Program-made: the position numbers and the translations under genes | NCBI GenBank assembly: GCA_039812085.1 | Contig: JBDHZU010000100.1 | Coordinates: forward strand, 1 to 7,412 | DNA length: 7,412 nt | Reading direction: 5' to 3' | Source: JBDHZU01 sp039812085 | GTDB lineage: Bacteria; Actinomycetota; Actinomycetes; S36-B12; UBA10799 | Notes under the pieces: generated by a model | Seen by the model: the letters and a program-made list of their open reading frames with translations, nothing else | Told to the model about the DNA's origin: nothing | The model's database searches: none | Part shown: piece after piece, positions 1-5,557 of the stretch | Layout of the letters: each line of letters opens with the position of its first letter | How positions within the stretch are numbered: position 1 is the stretch's first letter

Positions 1-1319
1 TCTGACAAGTACTCGTTGTCTGCTTCGAGAGCATCCAGTGCGCCAGCCAAGCTATCCGGAACCGTGGGGATCGCGGCAGCTTCATCCGGTGGCAACTCGT
101 AGAGATCCTTGTCGACCGGCTGAGCAGGCTCGATCTTGTTCTTGATTCCGTCCAGACCGGCCATGAGCATCGCGGAGAACGCGAGGTACGGGTTGGCTGA
201 CGGATCCGGAACGCGGAACTCAAGACGCTTGGCCTTGGGGTTCGAACCAGTGATCGGAATACGGATACATGCCGAACGGTTGCGCTGCGAGTACACCAGG
301 TTCACCGGAGCCTCAAAGCCTGGAACCAGACGGTGGTAGGAGTTCACCGATGGGTTGGTGAATGCCAACAACGACGGAGCGTGCTGCAGCAGACCGCCGA
401 TGTACCAGCGAGCCAGGTCCGACAGGCCGGCATAGCCGAGCTCGTCGTAGAACAACGGTTCGCCGTCTTGCCAGATCGACTGGTGGCAGTGCATGCCGGA
501 ACCGTTGTCGCCGAAGACTGGCTTTGGCATGAAGGTGGCGGACTTGCCGTTGCGCCAAGCAACGTTCTTGATGATGTATTTGAACAACATCACCTCGTCA
601 GCGGCGTGAAGCAGGGTGTTGAACTTGTAGTTGATCTCGGCCTGTCCAGCTGCACCAACCTCGTGGTGGGCGCGCTCAACTTGAAGACCAACGTTGAGTA
701 GTTCGCGAGTCATCTGGTCGCGCAGGTCAGCCTGGTGATCGATCGGGGGAACCGGGAAGTAGCCGCCCTTGTAGTTGGTCTTGTATCCCAGGTTGCCGCC
801 CTCTTCGGTGCGACCGGAGTTCCACTTGGCTTCTTCTGAGTCGATGAAGTAGTAGCCAGCGTTTTCTTTGGTCTCGAAACGAACATCGTCGAAGACGTAG
901 AACTCGGCTTCGGGACCGAAGAACGCGGTATCGCCAATGCCAGTGCTCTTGAGGTGAGCTTCGGCCTTTGCCGCCACCTGACGGGGATCGCGGCTGTATG
1001 GCTCATCGGTGAACGGATCGCGGATGGAGAAGTTCATAACGAGCGTCTTCTCAGCGCGGAAAGGATCAATGAAAGCGGTCTCGACATCGGGGATGAGCTT
1101 CATGTCGGATTCGTGAATGGCCTGGAAGCCGCGGATCGATGATCCGTCGAACATCTGACCATCGGTGAACAGCGAATCATCCACGCTCTCAACGGGAACG
1201 TTGAAGTGCTGCATCACGCCGGGAAGGTCACAGAAGCGAACATCGACCATTTTGACGTCGTTGTCCTTGATGTATTTCTTGACGTCATCGGCGTTCTTGA
1301 AATTCGGGTGCTCGGACAT
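1..1319 (-). CDS. glnA: Glutamine synthetase type I (GSI-beta), 3' end cut by window edge
   Basis: Makes glutamine from glutamate, ammonium and ATP in the cytoplasm, as a dodecamer in this family. 439 codons are visible; about 40 C-terminal residues lie beyond the left edge, judging from the usual ~475. Landmarks seen in frame: DVRFCDLPG near the N-terminus, MFDGSS (residues 56-61), metal-binding FFGPEAEF (E137, E139), HHEVGAAGQAEI, GSGMHCHQS, NRSACIRIP and RLEFRVPDPSANPY. Tyr407 in KDLYELPP is the adenylylation site of GSI-beta enzymes (E. coli Tyr397), so activity is probably switched by a GlnE-type adenylyltransferase encoded elsewhere. The ATG at 1319 is preceded by AGGGAG with 7 nt spacing, a good ribosome site. 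Upstream lie a GlnR-type box and two leader hairpins. The protein closely resembles actinobacterial GlnA1 along its whole visible length, and I saw no frameshift. Confidence 0.98.
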   Translation of the reverse strand, partial: MSEHPNFKNADDVKKYIKDNDVKMVDVRFCDLPGVMQHFNVPVESVDDSLFTDGQMFDGSSIRGFQAIHESDMKLIPDVETAFIDPFRAEKTLVMNFSIRDPFTDEPYSRDPRQVAAKAEAHLKSTGIGDTAFFGPEAEFYVFDDVRFETKENAGYYFIDSEEAKWNSGRTEEGGNLGYKTNYKGGYFPVPPIDHQADLRDQMTRELLNVGLQVERAHHEVGAAGQAEINYKFNTLLHAADEVMLFKYIIKNVAWRNGKSATFMPKPVFGDNGSGMHCHQSIWQDGEPLFYDELGYAGLSDLARWYIGGLLQHAPSLLAFTNPSVNSYHRLVPGFEAPVNLVYSQRNRSACIRIPITGSNPKAKRLEFRVPDPSANPYLAFSAMLMAGLDGIKNKIEPAQPVDKDLYELPPDEAAAIPTVPDSLAGALDALEADNEYLS

Positions 1320-1324
1320 CCACC

Positions 1325-1337
1325 CACTCCCTCTCTG
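1325..1337 (-). promoter_or_regulatory. Ribosome binding site of glnA
   Basis: On the minus strand a purine-rich run containing GAGAGGGAG lies just upstream of the ATG at 1319, with AGGGAG 7 nt from the start. It sets glnA apart from lipB, lipA, the DUF4191 gene and the RDD gene, which have no comparable site, and it supports the chosen start. Confidence 0.7.
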
Positions 1338-1343
1338 CCGGAA

Positions 1344-1376
1344 CGGGGCTAAAACCCCGCCGGACAATTTGTCGGC
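1344..1376 (-). other. Two adjacent hairpins in the glnA leader
   Basis: Reading toward glnA, the leader first meets an inverted repeat at 1376-1359 (GCC-GACAA paired with TTGTC-GGC, with one bulged base). It then meets a second one at 1359-1344 (CGGGG, six-base loop, CCCCG). The second stem ends about 8 nt before the ribosome site. There is no T-tract after either stem, so a plain terminator is not supported. They may stabilise the leader or affect translation. The pairing is seen in the sequence; any regulatory role is inference. Confidence 0.4.
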
Positions 1377-1407
1377 TCTTTGGACGCTGCTGCCGGGTGG
1401 CGCCACG

Positions 1408-1437
1408 CCTATAGGACCCATCATTCCCCGGACCCAA
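1408..1437 (-). promoter_or_regulatory. Candidate glnA promoter
   Basis: On the minus strand TTGGGT (1437-1432) and TATAGG (1413-1408) are separated by 18 nt, resembling a sigma-70-type -35/-10 pair. This would put the transcription start near 1401 and give a leader of about 80 nt containing both hairpins. The -10 is imperfect because its final conserved T is missing, so this is only a candidate. The GlnR-type box lies 25-62 nt upstream of the -35. Confidence 0.3.
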
Positions 1438-1461
1438 TGAGTTCAACCGTAGGAGGGGGTC

Positions 1462-1499
1462 ATGTCTTAGCCGTGAAACGATTGTTTCAAGCGTGTTAC
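1462..1499 (-). promoter_or_regulatory. GlnR-type nitrogen-control box upstream of glnA
   Basis: The minus strand reads GTAAC-N6-GAAAC-N6-TTCAC-N6-GACAT. The actinobacterial GlnR consensus is two tandem copies of GTnAC-N6-GAAAC. The first copy matches at every defined position, and the second matches TTCAC at 3 of 4 defined positions and GACAT at 3 of 5, with every spacing exact. GlnR activates glnA under nitrogen limitation in Streptomyces and Mycobacterium. The location, in the orientation of glnA and about 145-180 bp before its start codon, fits that role. GlnR itself is not in the window. Part of the box also forms the palindrome TGAAAC-GATT-GTTTCA on the plus strand. Confidence 0.72.
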
Positions 1500-1553
1500 G
1501 TGATTTCTGGCTGTGGATGCGCGCTGTGAAAGCTGCACTGCGGGTTGTGCTGG

Positions 1554-2042
1554 TCAGCGCATACTGACGGCAATGGTGCCGGTCAGTCGGTCTTGTAACC
1601 CACGGCCATCACGGTCGTAGATGACAGCCGGGATCACCAGGCAAATCAACAAGGTGCGCAGTGCAGCGCGCCATGGAGCAACCCATTTCTGGCCGATTGC
1701 GACGATTCGTACACCAGTGATTCGTTGCCCAAATGAGCTACCACCGAAGACGGTGAACACGGCCTTCTCAAGGAAGAAAACACCCATCGTGATCGCGCCG
1801 TGTTCAGGTGATCCGTAGCGGTACTGGTGGAAGAACAGCGCGGCGACCAGGGCGCAAGCAATCCAATCGATGATCAGAGCGCCGATTCGACGACCGTAGC
1901 TCGCGACTGAACCCGGCCCGGTTTCCGGCATTCCCAGCCGTTCACCGCGATACCCCAGGTCAATTCCCTGTACGGCCAATGCCTCGCGTGGGCCAGAAAC
2001 CCAGGTGGACACATCGCGTCGGTCCAGAGTTGGTCGATCCAT
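1554..2042 (-). CDS. RDD family integral membrane protein
   Basis: A 162-residue membrane protein of the RDD family. Seen: a cytoplasmic-looking N-terminus of about 45 residues, then YGRRIGALIIDW (residues 49-60) with the family's Arg and Asp (R51/R52, D59), predicted helices near 53-71, 82-98 and 124-141, the SFGQRITGVRIV loop (103-114), and the C-terminal DRDGRGLQDRLTGT (143-156) with its Asp/Arg signature. Members are small three-helix proteins; the function of this branch is not established, though some RDD proteins have been linked to ion transport. A gene of this family sits between the DUF4191 gene and glnA1 in Mycobacterium tuberculosis, matching the position here. It starts 25 bp after the carboxypeptidase stop, so the two may share a transcript. 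No strong Shine-Dalgarno is present, but TAGCCT lies exactly 6 nt before the ATG. Confidence 0.9.
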   Translation of the reverse strand: MDRPTLDRRDVSTWVSGPREALAVQGIDLGYRGERLGMPETGPGSVASYGRRIGALIIDWIACALVAALFFHQYRYGSPEHGAITMGVFFLEKAVFTVFGGSSFGQRITGVRIVAIGQKWVAPWRAALRTLLICLVIPAVIYDRDGRGLQDRLTGTIAVSMR

Positions 2043-2054
2043 TCGTCCAGGCTA
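2043..2054 (-). promoter_or_regulatory. Candidate leaderless promoter -10 of the RDD gene
   Basis: TAGCCT (2054-2049) fits TANNNT and is followed by exactly 6 nt before the ATG at 2042, which would place the transcription start on the A of the start codon. It lies in the 25-bp gap after the carboxypeptidase stop. No recognisable -35 is present at 17-18 nt spacing. Its weight comes mainly from the same geometry at lipB, lipA and the DUF4191 gene. Confidence 0.4.
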
Positions 2055-2067
2055 CGTTGCCCCGACC

Positions 2068-3045
2068 TCAGCGCGGAGCGGGAACTCCGAAAACGGAATC
2101 TTCGGACGTTGGACTCTCGCTCGAACTGGGGTCGTCACTTGGCGACGGATCATCCGTGGGGGACTCACTTTCCGTCGGAGTAGGTGTCGGGGTAGGAGTT
2201 GGCTTCGGGGCCGGGTTGGTATCCACCACGAGCGACGCCATCTTGATGGCACCCGAGGCATATCGATTCAGCTTCTTGGTGGTGATCCGACGGCTGCTCG
2301 GCAATTCCACGGTCAGCATCCAACCGGGGTAGGTGCTGTTGAACCAACCACCCATGACACCGGTAAATGCGCGGCGGCAACCATCAGTGGGCAGGCCAGA
2401 CAGATCGGCGAACTTCGTCGCCACCTTGCCTGTCTTCCAGTTGCATGAACCCAGCACCATGTTCCAGTCCTGGTGATACATAACGACTGCATCTGGTCGC
2501 AGGCGATCGATGAATGCCATCATCGCCTTGGTTTCTTTCTCACTGGCAGGCCCGCGGCCAGCGGCAAGAGTTCCCTTGCGCCATCCCACCGGGAAGTTTC
2601 GATTCAGGTCAACGCCACGAGCGTTATAGCGACGGTTCGCAGCCCGACCGTCAGGATTCATGGACTCGATCGTCCAGATCTGCACTGCGCCCTTTGTGCT
2701 GATCTTGGTGTTGCGGATCTTCTGGACGACGGATATTCCCTTTTTCTCGTTGCCGTGCATCTGGCCAACGAGAAGGATCACTTTGCCCCCGGTCGGATTG
2801 CCTTGCCGCTTAGCGACGATGGCTCGACCTCGAGTGGAATATCCAACCGTCACCTTGGCAGGCAGAACCGGAGTGGTCTTGACCTTCTTAGTGGCAGCGG
2901 GTGTGACAGCTTCTGACGGTTGCGGCAGTTGCAACAAACTCACTGCAGTCACGGCGACTGCAGTGGCGGTCAGAGCGGTCTTGGTGACGATGGAACCGCG
3001 TGAAACTGCCGATTCGGGGGACATCGAGAACATGGGGCTCGACAT
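2068..3045 (-). CDS. Secreted M14 family zinc carboxypeptidase with Pro/Thr and acidic Ser-rich tail
   Basis: A 325-residue exported peptidase. An N-terminal signal sequence is visible: basic residues R16 and K22, hydrophobic core about 24-40, likely cleavage after SEA (residue 46). The catalytic domain (about 64-275) has zinc ligands H97 and E100 in MHGNE, NPDGR (130-134), the carboxylate-binding pair N148-R149 in GVDLNRNFP, third zinc ligand H191 in MYHQDW and catalytic glutamate E247 in LTVELP. C201 and C223 could form a disulfide. The compact domain resembles MpaA-type and gamma-D-glutamyl-diaminopimelate peptidases, so cell-wall peptide trimming is a reasonable guess, but the substrate cannot be read here. 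After residue 278 comes a PT repeat, then a Ser/Asp/Glu/Pro-rich stretch to the end, with no LPXTG or final membrane helix. The ATG at 3045 has GAGGA 9 nt upstream; Met5 and Met8 are alternatives. The gene is inserted in an otherwise conserved cluster. Confidence 0.9.
   Translation of the reverse strand: MSSPMFSMSPESAVSRGSIVTKTALTATAVAVTAVSLLQLPQPSEAVTPAATKKVKTTPVLPAKVTVGYSTRGRAIVAKRQGNPTGGKVILLVGQMHGNEKKGISVVQKIRNTKISTKGAVQIWTIESMNPDGRAANRRYNARGVDLNRNFPVGWRKGTLAAGRGPASEKETKAMMAFIDRLRPDAVVMYHQDWNMVLGSCNWKTGKVATKFADLSGLPTDGCRRAFTGVMGGWFNSTYPGWMLTVELPSSRRITTKKLNRYASGAIKMASLVVDTNPAPKPTPTPTPTPTESESPTDDPSPSDDPSSSESPTSEDSVFGVPAPR
2173..2202 (-). repeat. Five-fold Pro-Thr repeat in the carboxypeptidase tail
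   Basis: Residues 282-291 are five consecutive Pro-Thr units, coded by imperfect 6-base repeats. They form the start of a disordered tail that continues as Ser/Asp/Glu-rich sequence to residue 317. Such linkers are common in secreted actinobacterial enzymes and may be glycosylated or span the cell wall. Short tandem units of this kind can change copy number between strains. Confidence 0.8.
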
Positions 3046-3077
3046 TACGAGCGATCCTCGGAAGGTGTGTCACAAGA

Positions 3078-3083
3078 TCTATA
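3078..3083 (-). promoter_or_regulatory. Candidate -10 element of the carboxypeptidase gene
   Basis: TATAGA on the minus strand lies 32 nt before the ATG at 3045, in the most AT-rich part of the gap. It would give a leader of about 25 nt containing the GAGGA ribosome site. No good -35 is seen at 17-18 nt spacing. It suggests that the carboxypeptidase and RDD genes could be transcribed separately from the lip genes. Confidence 0.3.
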
Positions 3084-3118
3084 AAGGAAAGCAAAGGCTG
3101 GTTATTTGTAGTCCGTAT

Positions 3119-3136
3119 TGACTAGGAAACTGGTCA
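3119..3136. other. Short inverted repeat between the DUF4191 and carboxypeptidase genes
   Basis: TGACTAG-GAAA-CTGGTCA forms a 7-bp stem. As plus-strand RNA it pairs fully, with one G-U pair and a GAAA tetraloop. As minus-strand RNA, the direction of the flanking genes, it has one C-A mismatch and no following U-tract. It could be a weak end signal for the lipB-lipA-DUF4191 transcript or a protein site; neither is shown. Confidence 0.3.
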
Positions 3137-3164
3137 GCCTCGGTAGGTAAGAGAAGTGTGAAGA

Positions 3165-3836
3165 TCAGCCGCGAGGGCGTCCAACGCGCGTGCTCTTAGG
3201 CATTGGCCCTTTAGGCATGGCTGCGGGCGTATTGCCGAGGGCCTCAAGGCGACGGCGAACTTCAGCGACTTGGGCACCTTTCAATGCGCCGGGGTTCTTC
3301 ATTACCGCGCGGTTGAGTTTGCGTAGTGGGACTTGGCCTTCTTCGTTACCTGACTGAATCTCGATGATCGGTACATCGGGAACGAATCGCTGGGTCTTCT
3401 TGTGCTCGTTACGCAACAGGCTGGTAGCGCGTGCGCTTGGACCTTCGGACACGAGCGTGACGCCGGTCTTGCCCACCACTCGATGTACGACATCTTGGTT
3501 CTTTGTCACCGCGACCCCCGGGGTGACGAACCATCCCTTACGCAGCGAGTTCAGGACTGCGGCTGCAGCACCAGGTTGGCCCTCAATTGAGGCGTAGGCA
3601 GAACGTTCGGCTCGGCGACCAAACACGATCATTGCCGCAAGTACGGCAAACATGAAGCCGATGATTGGCCAGAAGAACCAGCCCTTAGTGATGGCGGCAA
3701 TGACCAAGAAGACCGCAAAAACGGCCAGGAAGATCCCAGCCAGAATCAGACCAATCTTTGGATCGTTCTGCTTGGTGAGGGTGTATGTCTGCCGAATCTG
3801 GGCGATCCGCCCCGGCTTTCCGTCCTTACGCGCCAT
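3165..3836 (-). CDS. DUF4191 domain membrane protein
   Basis: A 223-residue protein of unknown function, recognised from its sequence character and its position directly after lipA, where actinobacteria usually carry a DUF4191 gene (Rv2219 in Mycobacterium tuberculosis). Seen: a basic N-terminus with GRIAQIRQTYTLTKQNDP (9-26), two adjacent membrane helices (about 28-49 and 53-73), then a soluble cytoplasmic part of about 150 residues. This contains GWFVTPGVAVTKNQDVVHRVVG (101-122), SEGPSARATSLLRNEHKK (130-147) and a Pro/Lys/Arg-rich end. The positive residues before and after the helix pair favour both ends facing the cytoplasm. The start at 3836 overlaps the lipA stop by 11 bp in another frame, suggesting coupling with lipA. 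No Shine-Dalgarno is visible, while TACCCT lies exactly 6 nt before the ATG. No catalytic motif was recognised. Confidence 0.88.
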   Translation of the reverse strand: MARKDGKPGRIAQIRQTYTLTKQNDPKIGLILAGIFLAVFAVFLVIAAITKGWFFWPIIGFMFAVLAAMIVFGRRAERSAYASIEGQPGAAAAVLNSLRKGWFVTPGVAVTKNQDVVHRVVGKTGVTLVSEGPSARATSLLRNEHKKTQRFVPDVPIIEIQSGNEEGQVPLRKLNRAVMKNPGALKGAQVAEVRRRLEALGNTPAAMPKGPMPKSTRVGRPRG

Positions 3837-4809
3837 TGGTCAAGGGTAAGCCACTGCCTGCGTGATCCGACGCTGCCACCGCCTGCGCGTAGAGGCGTCC
3901 AGCCCGGTAGCTCGAACGAACCAGCGGTCCGCTCATCACGCCAACCATGCCCGCGTCTTGCGCTACCTGCTGCAACTGGTCGAACTCCTCTGGTGGAACC
4001 CATCGTTCGACTGGGTGGTGACGCAGCGATGGACGTAAGTACTGAGTGATAGTCAGTAATTGGCATCCTGCGGCAACCAGGTCAGCGATCGTCTGTTCAA
4101 CTTCGTCGCGTTCTTCGCCCAATCCCAGGATTAGGTTGGACTTGGCGACTAATCCTGCCTGTCGAGCAGCGGTCAGTACCTCAAGTGATCGTTCGTAGCG
4201 GAAGGCTGGTCGAATCCGCTTCATCAACCGAGGAACTGTCTCTAGGTTGTGGGCGAGCACTTCTGGTCGAGCGTCGAATACTTCATTCAGCAGTTCCGCT
4301 TTGCCGGAGAAGTCGGGAATCAGTACCTCAACGCCGCAGCCGGCAACTCGTTCATGAATCTCTCGCACAGTCTGGGCGTAAACCCAGGCCCCTTCATCCG
4401 GGAGGTCGTCTCGGGCAACTCCCGTGACGGTGGCATAGCGGAGTCCCATTGCTTTGACTGACTCTGCGACCTTGACCGGCTCATCGCGATCAATAGGTGT
4501 GGGTTTGCCGGTATCGATCTGGCAGAAGTCACATCGGCGAGAACACACATCGCCGCCCACCAAGAAGGTGGCTTCGCGGTCTTCCCAGCATTCGCTGATG
4601 TTGGGGCAGCCCGCTTCTTGGCACACGGTATGCAAGCCGTTGTCGGCTACTCGCTTACGAATGTCCGCGTGATTAGGTCCGTTGCGTAGGCGGGTCTTGA
4701 TCCAGGCCGGTTTGCGTTCGATCTCCACACTGGAATTGCGGACTTCCAGGCGCAACAGGCGACGCCCATCTGGGGTGACTGGATTGGTGCCGGAGTCAGT
4801 GCTCGTCAC
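3826..4809 (-). CDS. lipA: Lipoyl synthase (radical SAM)
   Basis: Inserts two sulfur atoms into octanoyl groups already attached to the lipoyl domains of 2-oxoacid dehydrogenases and the glycine cleavage H protein, completing lipoate synthesis in the cytoplasm. The 327 residues are full length for the family. Seen: auxiliary iron-sulfur cluster cysteines C63, C68 and C74 (CX4CX5C), radical SAM cysteines C89, C93 and C96 (CX3CX2C), ATVTGVARDDLPDEGA (126-141), the HNLETVPRL region (187-195) and the C-terminal RSSY motif (298-301) whose serine ligates the auxiliary cluster. The start is GTG at 4809. The reading frame upstream is closed only 9 nt away by the lipB TAG, which lies in the same frame, so no earlier start is possible. 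The gap to lipB is 9 bp and the end overlaps the DUF4191 gene by 11 bp. The Shine-Dalgarno is weak at best. Confidence 0.98.
   Translation of the reverse strand: MTSTDSGTNPVTPDGRRLLRLEVRNSSVEIERKPAWIKTRLRNGPNHADIRKRVADNGLHTVCQEAGCPNISECWEDREATFLVGGDVCSRRCDFCQIDTGKPTPIDRDEPVKVAESVKAMGLRYATVTGVARDDLPDEGAWVYAQTVREIHERVAGCGVEVLIPDFSGKAELLNEVFDARPEVLAHNLETVPRLMKRIRPAFRYERSLEVLTAARQAGLVAKSNLILGLGEERDEVEQTIADLVAAGCQLLTITQYLRPSLRHHPVERWVPPEEFDQLQQVAQDAGMVGVMSGPLVRSSYRAGRLYAQAVAASDHAGSGLPLTNGA
3837..3848 (-). promoter_or_regulatory. Candidate leaderless promoter -10 of the DUF4191 gene
   Basis: TACCCT (3848-3843) fits TANNNT and is followed by exactly 6 nt before the ATG at 3836. The hexamer lies inside the last codons of lipA, so it is also coding sequence. 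There is no good -35 at 17-18 nt spacing. Support comes mainly from repetition of the geometry at neighbouring genes. Confidence 0.4.
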
Positions 4810-4821
4810 AGGTACACCCTA
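4810..4821 (-). promoter_or_regulatory. Candidate leaderless promoter -10 of lipA, overlapping the lipB stop codon
   Basis: TAGGGT (4821-4816) fits TANNNT and ends exactly 6 nt before the GTG at 4809. Its first three bases are the TAG stop codon of lipB. AGGG in the same hexamer could instead serve as a weak Shine-Dalgarno, so this case is less clear than the others. No recognisable -35 is seen. Confidence 0.35.
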
Positions 4822-5496
4822 CGCCGATCGCCGAACCGCGAAAGTGTCGTACAGGTGAGGCTCTAATACCTCGGCGACTTCCAGAACGGTGACGTCGCGT
4901 CCGAGCTGTTCACTGAGTGACGTTGTGGTGGCATCTGCCAACCCACAGGGCACAATCTGTTGCGCCCACGACAAGTCACAGTCCGCGTTCACACTGAGGC
5001 CATGCATCGTCACGCCGCGAGCCACCCGGACTCCGATCGCGGCCACTTTCATCGGTGAACCCAACGGAGGCTGAACCCACACCCCGCTACGACCTTCGAC
5101 TCGGATCGTGGCCAAGCCCAAATCGGCGCAAGTGTCGATGACGATCTGCTCCAGTCGGCGTACATGGGCAACCACATCGAACGGTTGCGGCAGACGAACG
5201 ATGGGGTAGCAGACCAACTGGCCTGGCCCGTGCCAGGTAATGCGACCGCCCCGATCGACCTCGATGACAGCAGATCCATCGACCGGCAGGTCCTGGGGTT
5301 GGGTTCGTCTGCCTGCGGTGAACACCTCGGCGTGTTCCAGCAGCAGTGCAGTATCTGGTTGAGCTCCGGTCGAAATCTGCTCATGCAGTCGACGTTGAAG
5401 ATCCCACGTGGACTGGTAATCCTGTAGGTGCTGACCTAATTCCAGACGCTCCACCCTGAACACGTCAGGTTCAGTGATCCGGGCGTCGGAGGTCAT
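4819..5496 (-). CDS. lipB: Octanoyl-ACP:protein octanoyltransferase
   Basis: Transfers octanoyl from acyl carrier protein to the lysine of lipoyl domains, the first step of lipoate synthesis; LipA acts next on the product. The 225 residues match the family. Seen: RGGRITWHGPGQLVCYPI (82-99), the substrate-binding core; K150 in MKVAAIGVR and C184 in IVPCGL, the catalytic Lys/Cys pair of LipB; MHGLSVN (164-170); and an N-terminal VERLELG..L.DYQ.TWDLQR pattern typical of actinobacterial LipB. The ATG at 5496 has no Shine-Dalgarno, but TACGCT lies exactly 6 nt upstream, which suggests a leaderless message. It is the first gene of the lipB-lipA-DUF4191 group and diverges from the MMPL gene across about 75 bp. 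Confidence 0.97.
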   Translation of the reverse strand: MTSDARITEPDVFRVERLELGQHLQDYQSTWDLQRRLHEQISTGAQPDTALLLEHAEVFTAGRRTQPQDLPVDGSAVIEVDRGGRITWHGPGQLVCYPIVRLPQPFDVVAHVRRLEQIVIDTCADLGLATIRVEGRSGVWVQPPLGSPMKVAAIGVRVARGVTMHGLSVNADCDLSWAQQIVPCGLADATTTSLSEQLGRDVTVLEVAEVLEPHLYDTFAVRRSA

Positions 5497-5531
5497 GTGC
5501 CCAGCGTACGCGCGACGCGGCCACTCGTTCA
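5497..5531 (-). promoter_or_regulatory. Candidate leaderless promoter of lipB
   Basis: TACGCT (5508-5503) fits TANNNT and ends 6 nt before the ATG at 5496, so transcription would start on the start codon. TGAACG (5531-5526) lies 17 nt upstream of it and is a weak -35 candidate. The absence of a Shine-Dalgarno is consistent. This is the best supported of the leaderless candidates, because it stands at the head of the gene group in true intergenic DNA. Confidence 0.5.
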
Positions 5532-5557
5532 GAGCGCTTTGCTTCGGTCCAGACCAC

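Larger units (their letters stand above)
1320..1553. other. Intergenic regulatory region between the RDD gene and glnA
   Basis: This 234-bp region holds the GlnR-type box, a candidate promoter, two leader hairpins and the glnA ribosome site. I see no supported gene in it on either strand. No clear intrinsic terminator follows the RDD stop codon; the only pairing noticed there is a 4-bp GCAC/GTGC stem without a T-tract, so some read-through from the upstream genes into glnA cannot be excluded. Confidence 0.6.

Noticed and set aside
333..701. 122-codon open frame on the plus strand within glnA
   Set aside because: It is antisense to a fully conserved stretch of glutamine synthetase and has no recognisable protein character.
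1474..1489. Palindrome TGAAAC-GATT-GTTTCA considered as a stand-alone repressor operator
   Set aside because: Its arms are better explained as part of the spaced GlnR-type box on the glnA strand, where four half-sites fall at exact 6-nt spacing. An operator for another factor remains possible but has no added support.
1440..1551. Intrinsic terminator after the RDD gene
   Set aside because: Only weak short stems without a T-tract are present downstream of the stop at 1554, so no terminator is called.
2068..2100. Possible sortase signal at the carboxypeptidase C-terminus
   Set aside because: The end reads VFGVPAPR, with no LPXTG, no hydrophobic helix and no basic tail of the right form.
2173..2202. 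Short tandem DNA repeat considered as a CRISPR-like or intergenic repeat
   Set aside because: The units are 6 bases, in frame and code for Pro-Thr in the carboxypeptidase tail. There are no spacers.
2473..2916. 147-codon open frame on the plus strand opposite the carboxypeptidase
   Set aside because: It lies entirely antisense to a gene with complete M14 motifs, and its translation shows no family features. It is a shadow of the real frame.
3819..4821. lipB and lipA as one broken fusion gene
   Set aside because: Each protein is full length with all its own motifs, and separate lipB and lipA genes are normal. The shared frame across the TAG is noted as a curiosity only.
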